Part shown: one piece after another, positions 17,419 through 26,378 of the stretch
How the letters are laid out: each line of letters begins with the position of its first letter
Position numbering within the stretch: position 1 is the stretch's first letter
Source of the DNA: Lewinellaceae bacterium
Lineage (GTDB): Bacteria; Bacteroidota; Bacteroidia; Chitinophagales; Saprospiraceae
Assembly (NCBI GenBank): GCA_020636105.1
Contig: JACJYL010000001.1
Span: forward strand, 3,968,001 to 4,032,000
Direction of reading: 5' to 3'
Length of the DNA stretch: 64,000 nucleotides
The notes under the pieces: generated by a model
What the model saw: the letters and a program-made list of their open reading frames with translations, nothing else
Told to the model about the DNA's origin: nothing
The model's database searches: none
Program-made: the position numbers and the translations under genes

Positions 17419-18774
17419 ATGATCAGGCATTTAATGTTCGTCGTCTTTATGTTATCCTTCTTTGATCTTGTATCCCAGGATTCCGGGCCCATTTACGATG
17501 TTTATGCTTTTGGAGCCATGGGAAACGGAATAGCCAATGATCAAAAAGCCATCCAAAAAGCCATTGATACCTGTAGTAAAACCGGTGGAACGGTATTGCT
17601 GAGAAATGGAACATTCCTGACAGGTCAACTCCTGTTAGTCAGCAATATGACGTTACGAATAGATTCCACAGCAGTCATTTTGGGGATCAAATCTGATGAA
17701 GAGATTTATTATCCGCATCACCTCATCGAGACTGAATATCCTAACCGGATGTTGGAAGATTGCCAAAGAAGACTGATCTATGGAAACAAGGTGAAAAACG
17801 TGATCATCACCGGCGGCGGCACCATTAACGGGCAGGGGGATCATGCCAAATGGGTGAATGTCAAAGGATTAGGGACTGAAAAAGACCGTCCTTCCCTCCT
17901 GGCGTTTGTGGCAAGCAAAAATATTACCGTATCCAATATCACCTTACTTTATCCTGCCTGCTGGACTCAGGTTTACATCGAGTCAGAGAATATTATCATT
18001 CAAAACATCAAGGTTAATACCGGGAAATTATCTCCTAATCGGGATGGGATCGACATTGTGGACTGTCACCACGTACTGATTGAGGATTGTTATATTCAGT
18101 CGGAAGATGATGGCATCTGTTTCAAAAGTGGTAGCGAGTATGGTTGTAAGGATGTCGTGGTAAGGCGATGCACGATGGATAAACTGAATGTGATGGCTGG
18201 TAACTGTATTAAACTTGGAACCGATGGATTGGGAAGCTTCGTTGACTTTGAATTTTCCGACCTGAAATTGATAAATGCGTATGCTCAAACCGCCATCGTC
18301 ATTGAATCCATGGACGGAGCTTTGATCGACAATATCCAAATCCGGAATTGTGACATTGAAAATTGTGGCCAGGCCTTTTTTATCTTGCTTGGCGACAGGA
18401 AAAGAACGGTCCCCGACCGAAAACCCCGTATTGGTACCATTTCAAATGTTTATTTTGAAAATATAAAGGGGCGTCGGTTTACCCAGCAGTTCCCTTCGAT
18501 TATTACCGGAATAAACGGTCATAATATTCAAAATGTCACTTTTGAAAATATTGACCTCGAGTTAAAAGGAGGCATCCGCTCCACGGACCAAAGTGTCATG
18601 GAATACGAAGGTAAGTATCCCGAAGGCAATAGGTTCGGAGAAACCAATGCCTACGCCTTTTTTGTCAGGCACACCGATGAAGTGTCATTTATTAACTGCA
18701 AAATCAATGCGGAGGAGAATGATCTGCGTCCGTGGTTGATTCCGGAAGATGTGAAAAAGTTGATTGTCAAATAG
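17419..18774 (+). CDS. Glycoside hydrolase family 28 (polygalacturonase-like)
   Basis: Starting from ATG 17419 the 451-residue product has its own signal peptide (MIRHLMFVVFMLSFFDLVSQ), which decides this start over upstream ones. The right-handed beta-helix opens with YDVYAFGAMGNGIANDQKAI, the pectate-lyase-superfamily N-terminal motif. GH28 catalytic landmarks are NRDGID and the double aspartate in SEDDGICFKSG; the usual GHG is replaced by AGNCIKLGTD. Substrate would be homogalacturonan or rhamnogalacturonan. Esterase and GH105 sequences follow on the same strand, consistent with pectin use, although the neighbours are partly decayed. Confidence 0.88.
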   Translation: MIRHLMFVVFMLSFFDLVSQDSGPIYDVYAFGAMGNGIANDQKAIQKAIDTCSKTGGTVLLRNGTFLTGQLLLVSNMTLRIDSTAVILGIKSDEEIYYPHHLIETEYPNRMLEDCQRRLIYGNKVKNVIITGGGTINGQGDHAKWVNVKGLGTEKDRPSLLAFVASKNITVSNITLLYPACWTQVYIESENIIIQNIKVNTGKLSPNRDGIDIVDCHHVLIEDCYIQSEDDGICFKSGSEYGCKDVVVRRCTMDKLNVMAGNCIKLGTDGLGSFVDFEFSDLKLINAYAQTAIVIESMDGALIDNIQIRNCDIENCGQAFFILLGDRKRTVPDRKPRIGTISNVYFENIKGRRFTQQFPSIITGINGHNIQNVTFENIDLELKGGIRSTDQSVMEYEGKYPEGNRFGETNAYAFFVRHTDEVSFINCKINAEENDLRPWLIPEDVKKLIVK

Positions 18775-18912
18775 TGAGCACAAAAGCTGTCATTAGTATA
18801 TTTCAATGAGTGATTACAATGGGAATACAAAGTTGTTCATTCATTTTTTTAATTGGATCAAAATTTAAAATTCAAAGTAATATTTCAATCAAAAAAATAA
18901 CATTCATAAAAT

Positions 18913-19761
18913 ATGAAACTTATTTTCTCAACGATTACGATACTACTGCTCTCAGGAATACTTAATGGTCAAACGAGAGATACGATTTATTTATGGCCGG
19001 ATGAAGTGCCAGGAGAAACAGGAGCAAAACATGCCCCCATCCAAACGGATAATACAAGTGGCGATGTCATTCGATTGACGGATATTACCAACCCCGCTTT
19101 AATCGTTTTTGAACCTGACAAAAAATCTGATTCGGGAGCCGGTATAATCATTTGCCCGGGAGGTGGTTATAATATTCTGGCAATTGATAAAGAAGGTTAC
19201 GAAATAGCAGCATGGTTTAATAACCTTGGGCACACCGCTTTTGTCTTGCAATATCGTGTGCCAGACAAACAAAAAGGTGCATTAAATGATATTCAGAGAG
19301 CGGTACGAATTGTCCGTGATAAGGCTGAGTACTATAACATAAATACAGAAAAAATAGGTGTGTTAGGCTTTTCTGCAGGAGGAAGTTTATGTGCCCGGTC
19401 ATCAACCATGTTTACCGAAAATTCATATTCTCCAATTGATGGTATAGACACCTTGTCTTGTCGTCCGGATTTTTCAATGTTAATTTATCCGGCCTATTTG
19501 GATATGGGAGAAAATAATAGCCTTACCCCGGAATTAACCATAACGGAAAAAACACCTCCTTTTTTCATTTTTGGAACTGCCGATGATAAATATGGTAACA
19601 GTTCTTTGATCATGGCAAAAGCCCTGAGAGATAACAACATATCTGTTGAATTACACTTATTACCAAAAGGAGGACATGGTTATGGTTTGCGCCCGGGAAA
19701 TATCGCTGCGGAAACATGGCCTTCACTGGCGAAAGACTGGCTAAACAAGTTAATAAACTGA
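18913..19761 (+). CDS. Alpha/beta hydrolase, acetylxylan/pectin acetyl esterase-like
   Basis: The 282-residue product has a signal peptide (to about LNGQ, residue 20). The alpha/beta fold motifs are IIICPGGGYNILAIDKEGYE (oxyanion loop), the nucleophile serine in VLGFSAGGSLCA, the aspartate in FFIFGTADDKYG and the histidine in LLPKGGHGYGL, so a full Ser-Asp-His triad is present. Family members remove acetyl or feruloyl groups from plant polysaccharides. It lies 138 bp after the GH28 gene and 23 bp before a broken paralogue. Acyl specificity is not determined. Confidence 0.85.
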   Translation: MKLIFSTITILLLSGILNGQTRDTIYLWPDEVPGETGAKHAPIQTDNTSGDVIRLTDITNPALIVFEPDKKSDSGAGIIICPGGGYNILAIDKEGYEIAAWFNNLGHTAFVLQYRVPDKQKGALNDIQRAVRIVRDKAEYYNINTEKIGVLGFSAGGSLCARSSTMFTENSYSPIDGIDTLSCRPDFSMLIYPAYLDMGENNSLTPELTITEKTPPFFIFGTADDKYGNSSLIMAKALRDNNISVELHLLPKGGHGYGLRPGNIAAETWPSLAKDWLNKLIN

Positions 19762-19784
19762 GGGACTTAAAAAAATACGTAACC

Positions 19785-20326
19785 ATGGCTAAAATAAAAA
19801 TTCTACTACTATTGATTTTATTTTCCAATAGTATTTATTCGCAAGCCGGTTATCCTGTTGATACTTCCTATACGGTTCGAAGCGCTTTTGAAAAAGAGGT
19901 AAAAAATATCCCTTCATTGAAATCGTAAAACCGGTTAAACATAAAGGTGTAAAGCAGAAAAAGGGTATCGTTTATTAAGAATTTGGACATAGATCCCTTG
20001 TTTTAGACGCTTTTTATCCAAAAACCCAAAGACCCAAACCATCAGTTATGCTCATACACGGTGGCGGATGGAAATCGGGCAATAAATCCCACATGGAACC
20101 TTTGGCGTGTATTTTATCTTCAAAAGGTAATGCCTGTTTCACTATAGAATACCGATTGTCTCCGGAAGCCATCTTTCCAGCCGGGATCTATGATGTCAAA
20201 GCGGCTATTCAATTTATCAAAACCCATGCAAACGAATTTCATGTGGATACCACAAAAATGGCCGTATTTGGATGCTCTTCCGGAGGACAGATGGCCGCCT
20301 TGACAGGGAGACAACAAACGGGATGA
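19785..20326 (+). pseudogene. Broken alpha/beta hydrolase (second esterase)
   Basis: ATG 19785 begins a good signal peptide (MAKIKILLLLILFSNSIYSQ) but the frame stops at 19928. The homologous sequence continues in another frame from about 19913 (FIEIVKPVKHKG), is cut by an in-frame TAA at 19976, then reads EFGHRSLVLDAFYPKTQRPK and MLIHGGGWKSG, and reaches the nucleophile region FGCSSGGQMAALTG before ending at 20326, losing the Asp and His of the triad. One frameshift, one stop and a C-terminal truncation make it non-functional. Confidence 0.85.
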
Positions 20327-20361
20327 AATATTTAAAAGCCATGCAGCGTTGAAGAAAACAA

Positions 20362-20721
20362 CTGAAAGAGCAACCCCGAACTTCGGAAGGCGGTTTTTGG
20401 CATAAAAAAAGATATCCGTCGCAAATGTGGCTGGATGGGGTATTTATGGGTTCGCCCTTTTATGCACAATATACCGTCCAGTTTGAAGAAGGGAATTACC
20501 TGGAAGCTTCAGGAACCGCCATGTTTGCTTACGCCCTGGCAAAAGGGGTAAACAAAGGCTATTTGCCGGAAGAATACAAAGCCGTTGCCAACAAAGCTTT
20601 TGATGGATTGACCAGAGATCTTGTTAAGCTTGGCGAAAATGGCGAGGTCATTATTACCCAGGTCTGCGCCGTAGCCGGATTAGGTGGCGATCCTTACCGG
20701 GACGGATTCTTTGACCGGTAA
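20362..20721 (+). pseudogene. GH105 unsaturated rhamnogalacturonyl hydrolase remnant
   Basis: The frame reads LKEQPRTSEGGFWHKKRYPS then QMWLDGVFMGSPFYAQYTVQ, a hallmark of GH105 (the aspartate of MWLD is catalytic). It then jumps at FEEG to NYLEASGTAMFAYALAKGVN, which belongs about 100 residues further along in an intact enzyme, and stops after GGDPYRDGFFDR. The N-terminal third, a central block and the end are missing. An ATG at 20425 gives a 98-codon frame, but the protein cannot fold as the intact (alpha/alpha)6 barrel. Confidence 0.85.
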
Positions 20722-20780
20722 GGGAAAAACTTCGTGCCTGTGTAGCCCAAACACCTGGATAATTCAATAAAAACAAAATT

Positions 20781-21824
20781 ATGGAACCCATCAATACAGC
20801 TTTATGCTCTTTTGGAATGAGCGGATATGTCTTTCATGCACCCTTCATCAACGTCCATCCCCTGTTTAATTTATATGGTGTTTGGGAAAGGACTAAAAAC
20901 GAAGCGGAGCAACAATACCCGGGAGTAAAAACTTTCCGGACACTGGAGGAACTGTTAGCCGATACGCACATTGAACTGGTTGTAGTCAATACCCCGAGTG
21001 TTACGCATTACGATTTTGCCAAACAGGTACTACTGGCCGGTAAACACCTGGTGGTGGAAAAACCCTTTACCGCTACCGTTCAGGAGGCAGAGGAATTAAT
21101 TCAATTGGCTGAAGCGAAAAATCTAAAACTCTCCGTTTTCCAAAATCGCCGATGGGACAGTGATTTTCGTACCGTAAAAAAAATCCTGGACGAAGGCTTG
21201 CTCGGAGCAATTGTGGAGGCAGAAATCCATTTTGACCGTTTCTCCCCGGAGCTGAGTCCCAAGATCCACAAGGAGACGCCAACCCCTGCCGTCGGCGGGT
21301 TGTACGACCTCGGTTCACACCTCATTGACCAGGCGCTCCAATTGTTTGGACTGCCCATCGCTTTATTTACCGATTTACAGGTAACACGGCCCGGTTCACA
21401 AGTGCAAGATTATTTCGATCTGAAACTCTATTACCCTTCCCACCGGGTGATCCTCAAGTCGAGTTATTTTGTCCGGGAAGCCCTGCCCGGATTTGTTTTG
21501 CACGGCACCAAAGGCTCTTTTTTGAAATCCAGGGCTGATGTCCAGGAAAAACAACTCATTGCCGGAAAAATACCCGGAACAGCAGGTTATGGCATAGAAC
21601 CGGAAACAGAAAAAGGATTATTGCACACAGAGCAGAATGGGAAGATTATCCGCGAACAGGTTCCCACCCTGAATGGCAATTATATGGATTATTATGAAGG
21701 GATATACAATGCGATACGAAATGGCGAGCCCGTACCTGTGTCTGCAGCCGATGGCATGAACGTGATCAGGGTGATTGAGGCGGCGGTTCAAAGCAGTAGG
21801 GAAAAGAGGGTGGTTGAGTTGTGA
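20781..21824 (+). CDS. Gfo/Idh/MocA family oxidoreductase
   Basis: The 347-residue product has an N-terminal Rossmann domain (ALCSFGMSGYVFHAPFINVH), then VVVNTPSVTHYDFAKQVLLA and the family motif GKHLVVEKPFT, whose lysine is catalytic; the C-terminal domain contains GGLYDLGSHLIDQAL with the metal/substrate-near histidine. It resembles YdgJ/YhhX-type cytoplasmic dehydrogenases acting on sugars or inositols with NAD(P). It lies 59 bp after the GH105 relic, so it could have belonged to the same catabolic locus, but the general role is unknown. Confidence 0.9.
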   Translation: MEPINTALCSFGMSGYVFHAPFINVHPLFNLYGVWERTKNEAEQQYPGVKTFRTLEELLADTHIELVVVNTPSVTHYDFAKQVLLAGKHLVVEKPFTATVQEAEELIQLAEAKNLKLSVFQNRRWDSDFRTVKKILDEGLLGAIVEAEIHFDRFSPELSPKIHKETPTPAVGGLYDLGSHLIDQALQLFGLPIALFTDLQVTRPGSQVQDYFDLKLYYPSHRVILKSSYFVREALPGFVLHGTKGSFLKSRADVQEKQLIAGKIPGTAGYGIEPETEKGLLHTEQNGKIIREQVPTLNGNYMDYYEGIYNAIRNGEPVPVSAADGMNVIRVIEAAVQSSREKRVVEL

Positions 21825-21916
21825 GGATGAGGCTTGATTTTTTAATTACGAAATCTTGTTGGTTGTTTTTTTGATGTTTGCACTTTGCCCGGAACAGGCC
21901 CCATCCTGATCCTGAC

Positions 21917-21954
21917 AAAAAAAAGACCCATCCGCAATGATTGCAAATGAGTCT
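21917..21954 (-). terminator. Intrinsic terminator after tRNA-Asn
   Basis: On the minus strand, AGACTCATTTGC pairs with GCGGATGGGTCT (12 bp including G-U pairs) across a short loop, followed by a run of eight U. It begins 9 bp beyond the 3' end of the tRNA gene. Confidence 0.8.
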
Positions 21955-21962
21955 TTTACTTG

Positions 21963-22036
21963 CGCCCCTTCTAGGACTTGAACCTAGGACCTACGGATTA
22001 ACAGTCCGGCGCTCTAACCAGCTGAGCTAAAGAGGC
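21963..22036 (-). tRNA. tRNA-Asn (GTT)
   Basis: The minus strand begins GCCTCTT, pairing with AAGGGGC at the 3' end (one G-U). D arm GCTC...GAGC, anticodon loop CTGTTAA with anticodon GTT, and T loop GTTCAAGTC within a CCTAG/CTAGA stem region are all present; the anticodon stem has one mismatch at its outer pair. Discriminator base is G; CCA is not encoded. A terminator follows. Confidence 0.95.
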
Positions 22037-22215
22037 TTTTATTGTATTGGAGCATCTTTCTCTAAAAATGCGAGTGCAAATGTAAACTATTACTTACAAA
22101 TGTGCAATAGTTGCCTCTTAATTTTTTCATTTTTTTTATCCCTTGTTCTCGGGCCTGGCCATAATATCCATTAGATCAACTCATTCCAAAGGAAGAAAAC
22201 AACAAGGCATTCCGT

Positions 22216-23466
22216 TTACTTGCTCAACCGTAATACCTGCCCGATGCTGATGGTATTGTTTGAAAGACCATTCAACTGTTTAAGATCATCGACCGTCAGA
22301 TTATGCCTCTGGGAAATATTCCATAAGGTATCTCCTTTTTGGACTGTGTAGGTCAAAACCGTTACTGCAGGAACCGTTTCCGTTTCCGGAATGGTCGCCC
22401 TTTCCGGCAGTTCGGTAATATTGGGCAAAACAGGATTAACGGGTGGATCGATGGCCCAGTCCATAAAAGTTTCATCGGTTTCCTCCCCGGGTCTTTCGGG
22501 CACTTCGATTCCGGTGGCCAGCTTTGGCCTTACTTTTACCCGTGCTCCCCGCAGCATGATCTGGCTTCCGGGAGCGGGTTCCATGCCTTCCTTCATCCTG
22601 TTTTTATAGTTCAGCCAGAATAAACTGACGCCATACATCTGTGAGATATCCAGCATCGTCTCCCCGACCATCACCTGGTGGTAAGGCAACTCACTTTCCA
22701 TATTGTTCCATTTCTTCTGCTTGAGAAAAATGATCTGCCTATCCTTAAGGTTTTGATTGTCATCCTTCAAACCATCGTTGTACTTAATCAACTGACGGAC
22801 TGAAACGCCAATCCTGGAAGCCAGCACTGCAAGGGTTTCCCCGGCATTGGCCGTCACATAGGGCAGGCCATTGATGTAGAGGAAATCAGTCTCAACATTG
22901 GCTACCGGAGGCAAAACATAATTATCCGCATCATACTGTTGCAGTGCGTAACGCTCGATAATACCAATCAACAGTTGCGGGTAGTCCGGATTGGTGGCAT
23001 AACCCGCCTGGAGCAAGCCTTTGGCCCATGCCACATAATCTGTGATACTGAGTTCGAACAAGGGTTTGTACCAGGGCTTATTGGGATGCCTCAAAAAATC
23101 GGAATGCGCCACGAAACTCTCTTCCGGGGTATCGTATTTTCTAAAGCAGGACATGACGAGGTCACCATTGGCATTCCGATCATCGTCCTTCTTGTAGAAG
23201 GTTTCTCCATACCAGTCGCTGCCGCATTTGATCCCAAAATGGTTGTTGCCTTCAACGGCCAGCCAGCTCGTTCCAGCACTGGATTCCAGGATGCCCTGCG
23301 CCAGGGTAATACTCGCCGGTATGCCTGCACGGTGCATCTCCTGGATAGCTATAAATTTGTATTTTTGAATGTAATCGAGATGAGCCTGGCTTGGGATTTG
23401 AGCCACAAGGCCTGTGACGCAGGTCATTACCCATGCGATGGGGAGAAAAATGATTCGATTGCACAT
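22216..23466 (-). CDS. Secreted glucosaminidase with LysM domains
   Basis: The 416-residue product has a signal peptide (to about VAQ, residue 23), a glucosaminidase domain at about 25-170 (GIPASITLAQGILESSAGTS with the catalytic Glu, NNHFGIKC, FRKYDTPEESFVAHSDFL, YAWAKGLLQAGYATNPDY-like end), and three LysM-type modules: one after LYINGLPYVTANAGETLAVL, one at YHQVMVGETMLDISQMYGVS, and a clear C-terminal one, YTVQKGDTLWNISQRHNLTV...IGQVLRL. It should cleave N-acetylglucosaminyl bonds in peptidoglycan from the periplasm. Single gene. Confidence 0.92.
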   Translation of the reverse strand: MCNRIIFLPIAWVMTCVTGLVAQIPSQAHLDYIQKYKFIAIQEMHRAGIPASITLAQGILESSAGTSWLAVEGNNHFGIKCGSDWYGETFYKKDDDRNANGDLVMSCFRKYDTPEESFVAHSDFLRHPNKPWYKPLFELSITDYVAWAKGLLQAGYATNPDYPQLLIGIIERYALQQYDADNYVLPPVANVETDFLYINGLPYVTANAGETLAVLASRIGVSVRQLIKYNDGLKDDNQNLKDRQIIFLKQKKWNNMESELPYHQVMVGETMLDISQMYGVSLFWLNYKNRMKEGMEPAPGSQIMLRGARVKVRPKLATGIEVPERPGEETDETFMDWAIDPPVNPVLPNITELPERATIPETETVPAVTVLTYTVQKGDTLWNISQRHNLTVDDLKQLNGLSNNTISIGQVLRLSK

Positions 23467-23855
23467 GTCTTTCTTATTAGGTTATGTAGGTTTCCTGTGC
23501 ATAATAGAATGGTTTGGTTATTGATTTATGATCCGATTGAACTATAAAACGGTTCCCTTTATGGTAAATTTCAGGAAAAAGGAATTTTAAAACGGATTTA
23601 ACAGGGTGGTAAAATTTTTAACGTTTCCGGCGTTGTTTGCAAAAGGCTTGATATTTTGTTTATTTTCAAATCCCCAATCATACCAATCCTAAAATCAGGG
23701 AAATCCTGATCCTGACAAAAAAATAGGCCATTCAATTAAATTTATATTGATGGTAAAGTCGAGCGTAGTTCTCCTCAAAAAATGATTAAATTAGCCGAAT
23801 TAACATTATTTTAGAGCAATCATTTTTCGCCAAGACTCGTGAAAACTATTGTCCG
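23467..23855. other. Intergenic region with one copy of a 14-bp dispersed repeat
   Basis: Divergent gap of 389 bp between the glucosaminidase and the surface protein genes. It holds TCCTGATCCTGACA at 23704-23717, followed by an A-run, one of five identical copies in the window. No gene or clear TAnnTTTG promoter was found. Confidence 0.6.
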
Positions 23856-26213
23856 ATGTACAAAACACTTTTGAATGCCTTATTTTTCTTTTTGTTGGTA
23901 GTACCTGTTTCAGGCCAGGAAATCCTGAACACTTCAAACAACTGGTATTTTGGTGACCGGGCAGGGCTGGATTTCAACACCTCCCCACCGACAGTGCTTA
24001 CCGATGGCCAATTGGACACCCAAGAGGGCGTTGCCACCATTTCCGACAATAACGGAGCCTTGTTGTTTTATACGGACGGCGTAACCGTCTGGGATCAAAC
24101 CCACCAAATCATGCCGGGGGCCAACGGAGTGCTTAATGGCCACTTTTCTTCCACACAGTCCTCGATCATCATCCCCAATATCGGCAACAACCACCTGTAC
24201 TATATTTTTACAACGGACGAACTGGGCGGCAGCGACGGTCTGGCTTACACCACCATCGATATGTCGCTCCCGGGCAACGGTTCTGCGGGGACTCCTCTGG
24301 GGGATGTAATCCCCGGAACGCTCAATATTCAACTATCCACTCCCGTCACCGAAAAACTCACCGGGGTTCTGAAACCCGACTGTACCGGGTATTGGGTCAT
24401 CGCCCATGGCTGGAACAACAACCGGTTTTTGGTGTACGAGGTAACTTCTGATGGGGTAAACCCTGTTCCGGTGATCAGCAATGTCGGAAACATCCATTCC
24501 GGGGGTAGTAACAACAACAATGCTGTTGGTTACATGAAAATTTCATCCGATGGACAAAAACTTGCGCTGGTCAACAGGGCCAACGGAACAATCGATGTGT
24601 ATGATTTCAACAATGTCAACGGTGCTGTATCCAATGAGGTCGAAATTGTTCCCAATGATCCTTTGACCTATGGCATTGAATTTTCGCCTGGAGGCCATTA
24701 CCTCTATATCGGGGGAGAATTTCTTGTTTCGAGATACGAATTTGGTTCCGGGACCCTGACTGACGTTCCGATAGACGATCCCTTCGCCTGGGGTGGCTCG
24801 GAAGTGGTTCGTGCGCTGCAACTCGGCCCTGATGAGAACATCTATATTTCCGTCAGATACAGCGAGTATTTGAGTGCCATTTATGACCCGGATGGGATGA
24901 ACCCCACTATAAGCGCCTACGCCATTTTTCTCGACCCCGATAATACAGGCAGGAATTGCCGATTCGGATTGCCAAATATTTTTTACCGCGACTTCAGTCC
25001 AAACGCGGGAACCGGCATTACCCTAAACACCTGCCCCGGGGGAGAGGTATTTTATAACGGCAGTTTTTACCCGGAAGGTTCCGTCAATGAAATCAGCCTC
25101 ATGGGAACCAACGGTTGTGATTCTTCGGTGATATTAACCGTTGAACCTTTTGTTGTTTCCAACGAAATAATCGAGACAACAACCTGTGAAGGCCATTTTT
25201 ATGACTTCAATGGAAACTTAATTGAAGCAGGCAGCCAGCAAACGTTTACTTTTTCCGATGCAAACGGCTGTGATTCTGTCGTTACCGTGGTAGTGAACAT
25301 CAGTGATGAAGAATCGGATCTGGCGATCAGTCTGTGTCCTGGGGAAACCTACCTGTTCAATAATGCCATTTATACAGCAGGTACGGACACCACATTTTTC
25401 TTTCAGAATGCAAACGGCTGTGATTCCCTTATTAATCTAACCGTTTCAGCCAGCTCGGAAGTGAATTTTAGTTTAAATACAGAAAACGCCTGCTGGAATA
25501 TGAATACGGGAAGCATTTCGGCTCAGGACATAAACGGTGGGGTGCCTCCTTATACATTTTCTTTGGATGGCCAGCCTTTTGTGGCGCAACCTGTTTTCGA
25601 AAACCTCCCATCCGGAGTATATACCTTTTTTGTGCGTGATGCCAATCAATGCCTGTTCGAACAAACTATTGAAATAGCAGAGACCAATGAACTTCAAATC
25701 GAAGTGACCGATCCGGTCTTTCCCTGCGATTTGGACAGCCTCATAATTTCCGTGAACCTGCTCAGCGGGGACCCTAACGGCATTTCGTGGAACTGGTCCA
25801 ACGGATCTGATCAGCAACAGACAACCATTTTCCAGACAGGAACCTATTCATTGATCATGAGTAATCCATGCCAAACATTGGAAACAACCATAAACGTACA
25901 ACGTGAAGGAGAGAATCCGGAAAATTTTTTTTACATCCCCAATGTATTTTCACCTAATGGTGATGGCTTCAACGACCGGTTTGAGATATCTCCAAAAAAA
26001 GACCTGGAAGTAGTGGATTTTGAAATCCACATATTCAATCGTTGGGGAGACCTGCTTTTTGAATCCAGGGACCTGGATTTTTCCTGGGACGGCAGTTTTT
26101 TAGCCACAAAAATGAACAACGGGGTTTATGTCTGGTGGATCAGTGCTACAGTCATTTCCTGCCATGAACCCATTGAAATTTTTGACAAAGGCGATGTCGC
26201 GGTGATCCGGTAA
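23856..26213 (+). CDS. Large surface protein with gliding-motility-type C-terminal domain (T9SS type B)
   Basis: The 785-residue product has a signal peptide (to VSGQ, about residue 21). Residues 25-390 resemble a beta-propeller (repeated blades such as NNWYFGDRAGLDFN, ISSDGQKLALVNRANGTIDV). Residues about 395-540 hold three tandem repeats of roughly 45 residues, each with a CxG start and a NGCDS end. A SprB-like module (GGVPPYTFSLDGQPF) follows, then a C-terminal sorting domain VFSPNGDGFNDRFEI...FNRWGDLLFES...GVYVWWI. Export by the type IX system to the cell surface is expected. The ligand is unknown; adhesion is a common role. Confidence 0.88.
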   Translation: MYKTLLNALFFFLLVVPVSGQEILNTSNNWYFGDRAGLDFNTSPPTVLTDGQLDTQEGVATISDNNGALLFYTDGVTVWDQTHQIMPGANGVLNGHFSSTQSSIIIPNIGNNHLYYIFTTDELGGSDGLAYTTIDMSLPGNGSAGTPLGDVIPGTLNIQLSTPVTEKLTGVLKPDCTGYWVIAHGWNNNRFLVYEVTSDGVNPVPVISNVGNIHSGGSNNNNAVGYMKISSDGQKLALVNRANGTIDVYDFNNVNGAVSNEVEIVPNDPLTYGIEFSPGGHYLYIGGEFLVSRYEFGSGTLTDVPIDDPFAWGGSEVVRALQLGPDENIYISVRYSEYLSAIYDPDGMNPTISAYAIFLDPDNTGRNCRFGLPNIFYRDFSPNAGTGITLNTCPGGEVFYNGSFYPEGSVNEISLMGTNGCDSSVILTVEPFVVSNEIIETTTCEGHFYDFNGNLIEAGSQQTFTFSDANGCDSVVTVVVNISDEESDLAISLCPGETYLFNNAIYTAGTDTTFFFQNANGCDSLINLTVSASSEVNFSLNTENACWNMNTGSISAQDINGGVPPYTFSLDGQPFVAQPVFENLPSGVYTFFVRDANQCLFEQTIEIAETNELQIEVTDPVFPCDLDSLIISVNLLSGDPNGISWNWSNGSDQQQTTIFQTGTYSLIMSNPCQTLETTINVQREGENPENFFYIPNVFSPNGDGFNDRFEISPKKDLEVVDFEIHIFNRWGDLLFESRDLDFSWDGSFLATKMNNGVYVWWISATVISCHEPIEIFDKGDVAVIR

Positions 26214-26339
26214 AGGTGGAACAGGCTTTTGCAAAAAAAAATAAGTCCGAAAATTCCATTTCCAGTGACCAACCCTTATCTTGAAGCGTCCAAATGTTAA
26301 ACTTAGTTTAAAAATAAAGCTAAGTAAGTAAAAAACCGT

Positions 26340-26347
26340 TATCTTTG
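26340..26347 (+). promoter_or_regulatory. Promoter -7 element of nadA
   Basis: TATCTTTG matches TAnnTTTG exactly and lies 31 bp before the nadA ATG. The -33 position has no clean TTTG. Confidence 0.6.
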
Positions 26348-26378
26348 TACCGGCAATGATGCCCAAAACTATTACACC

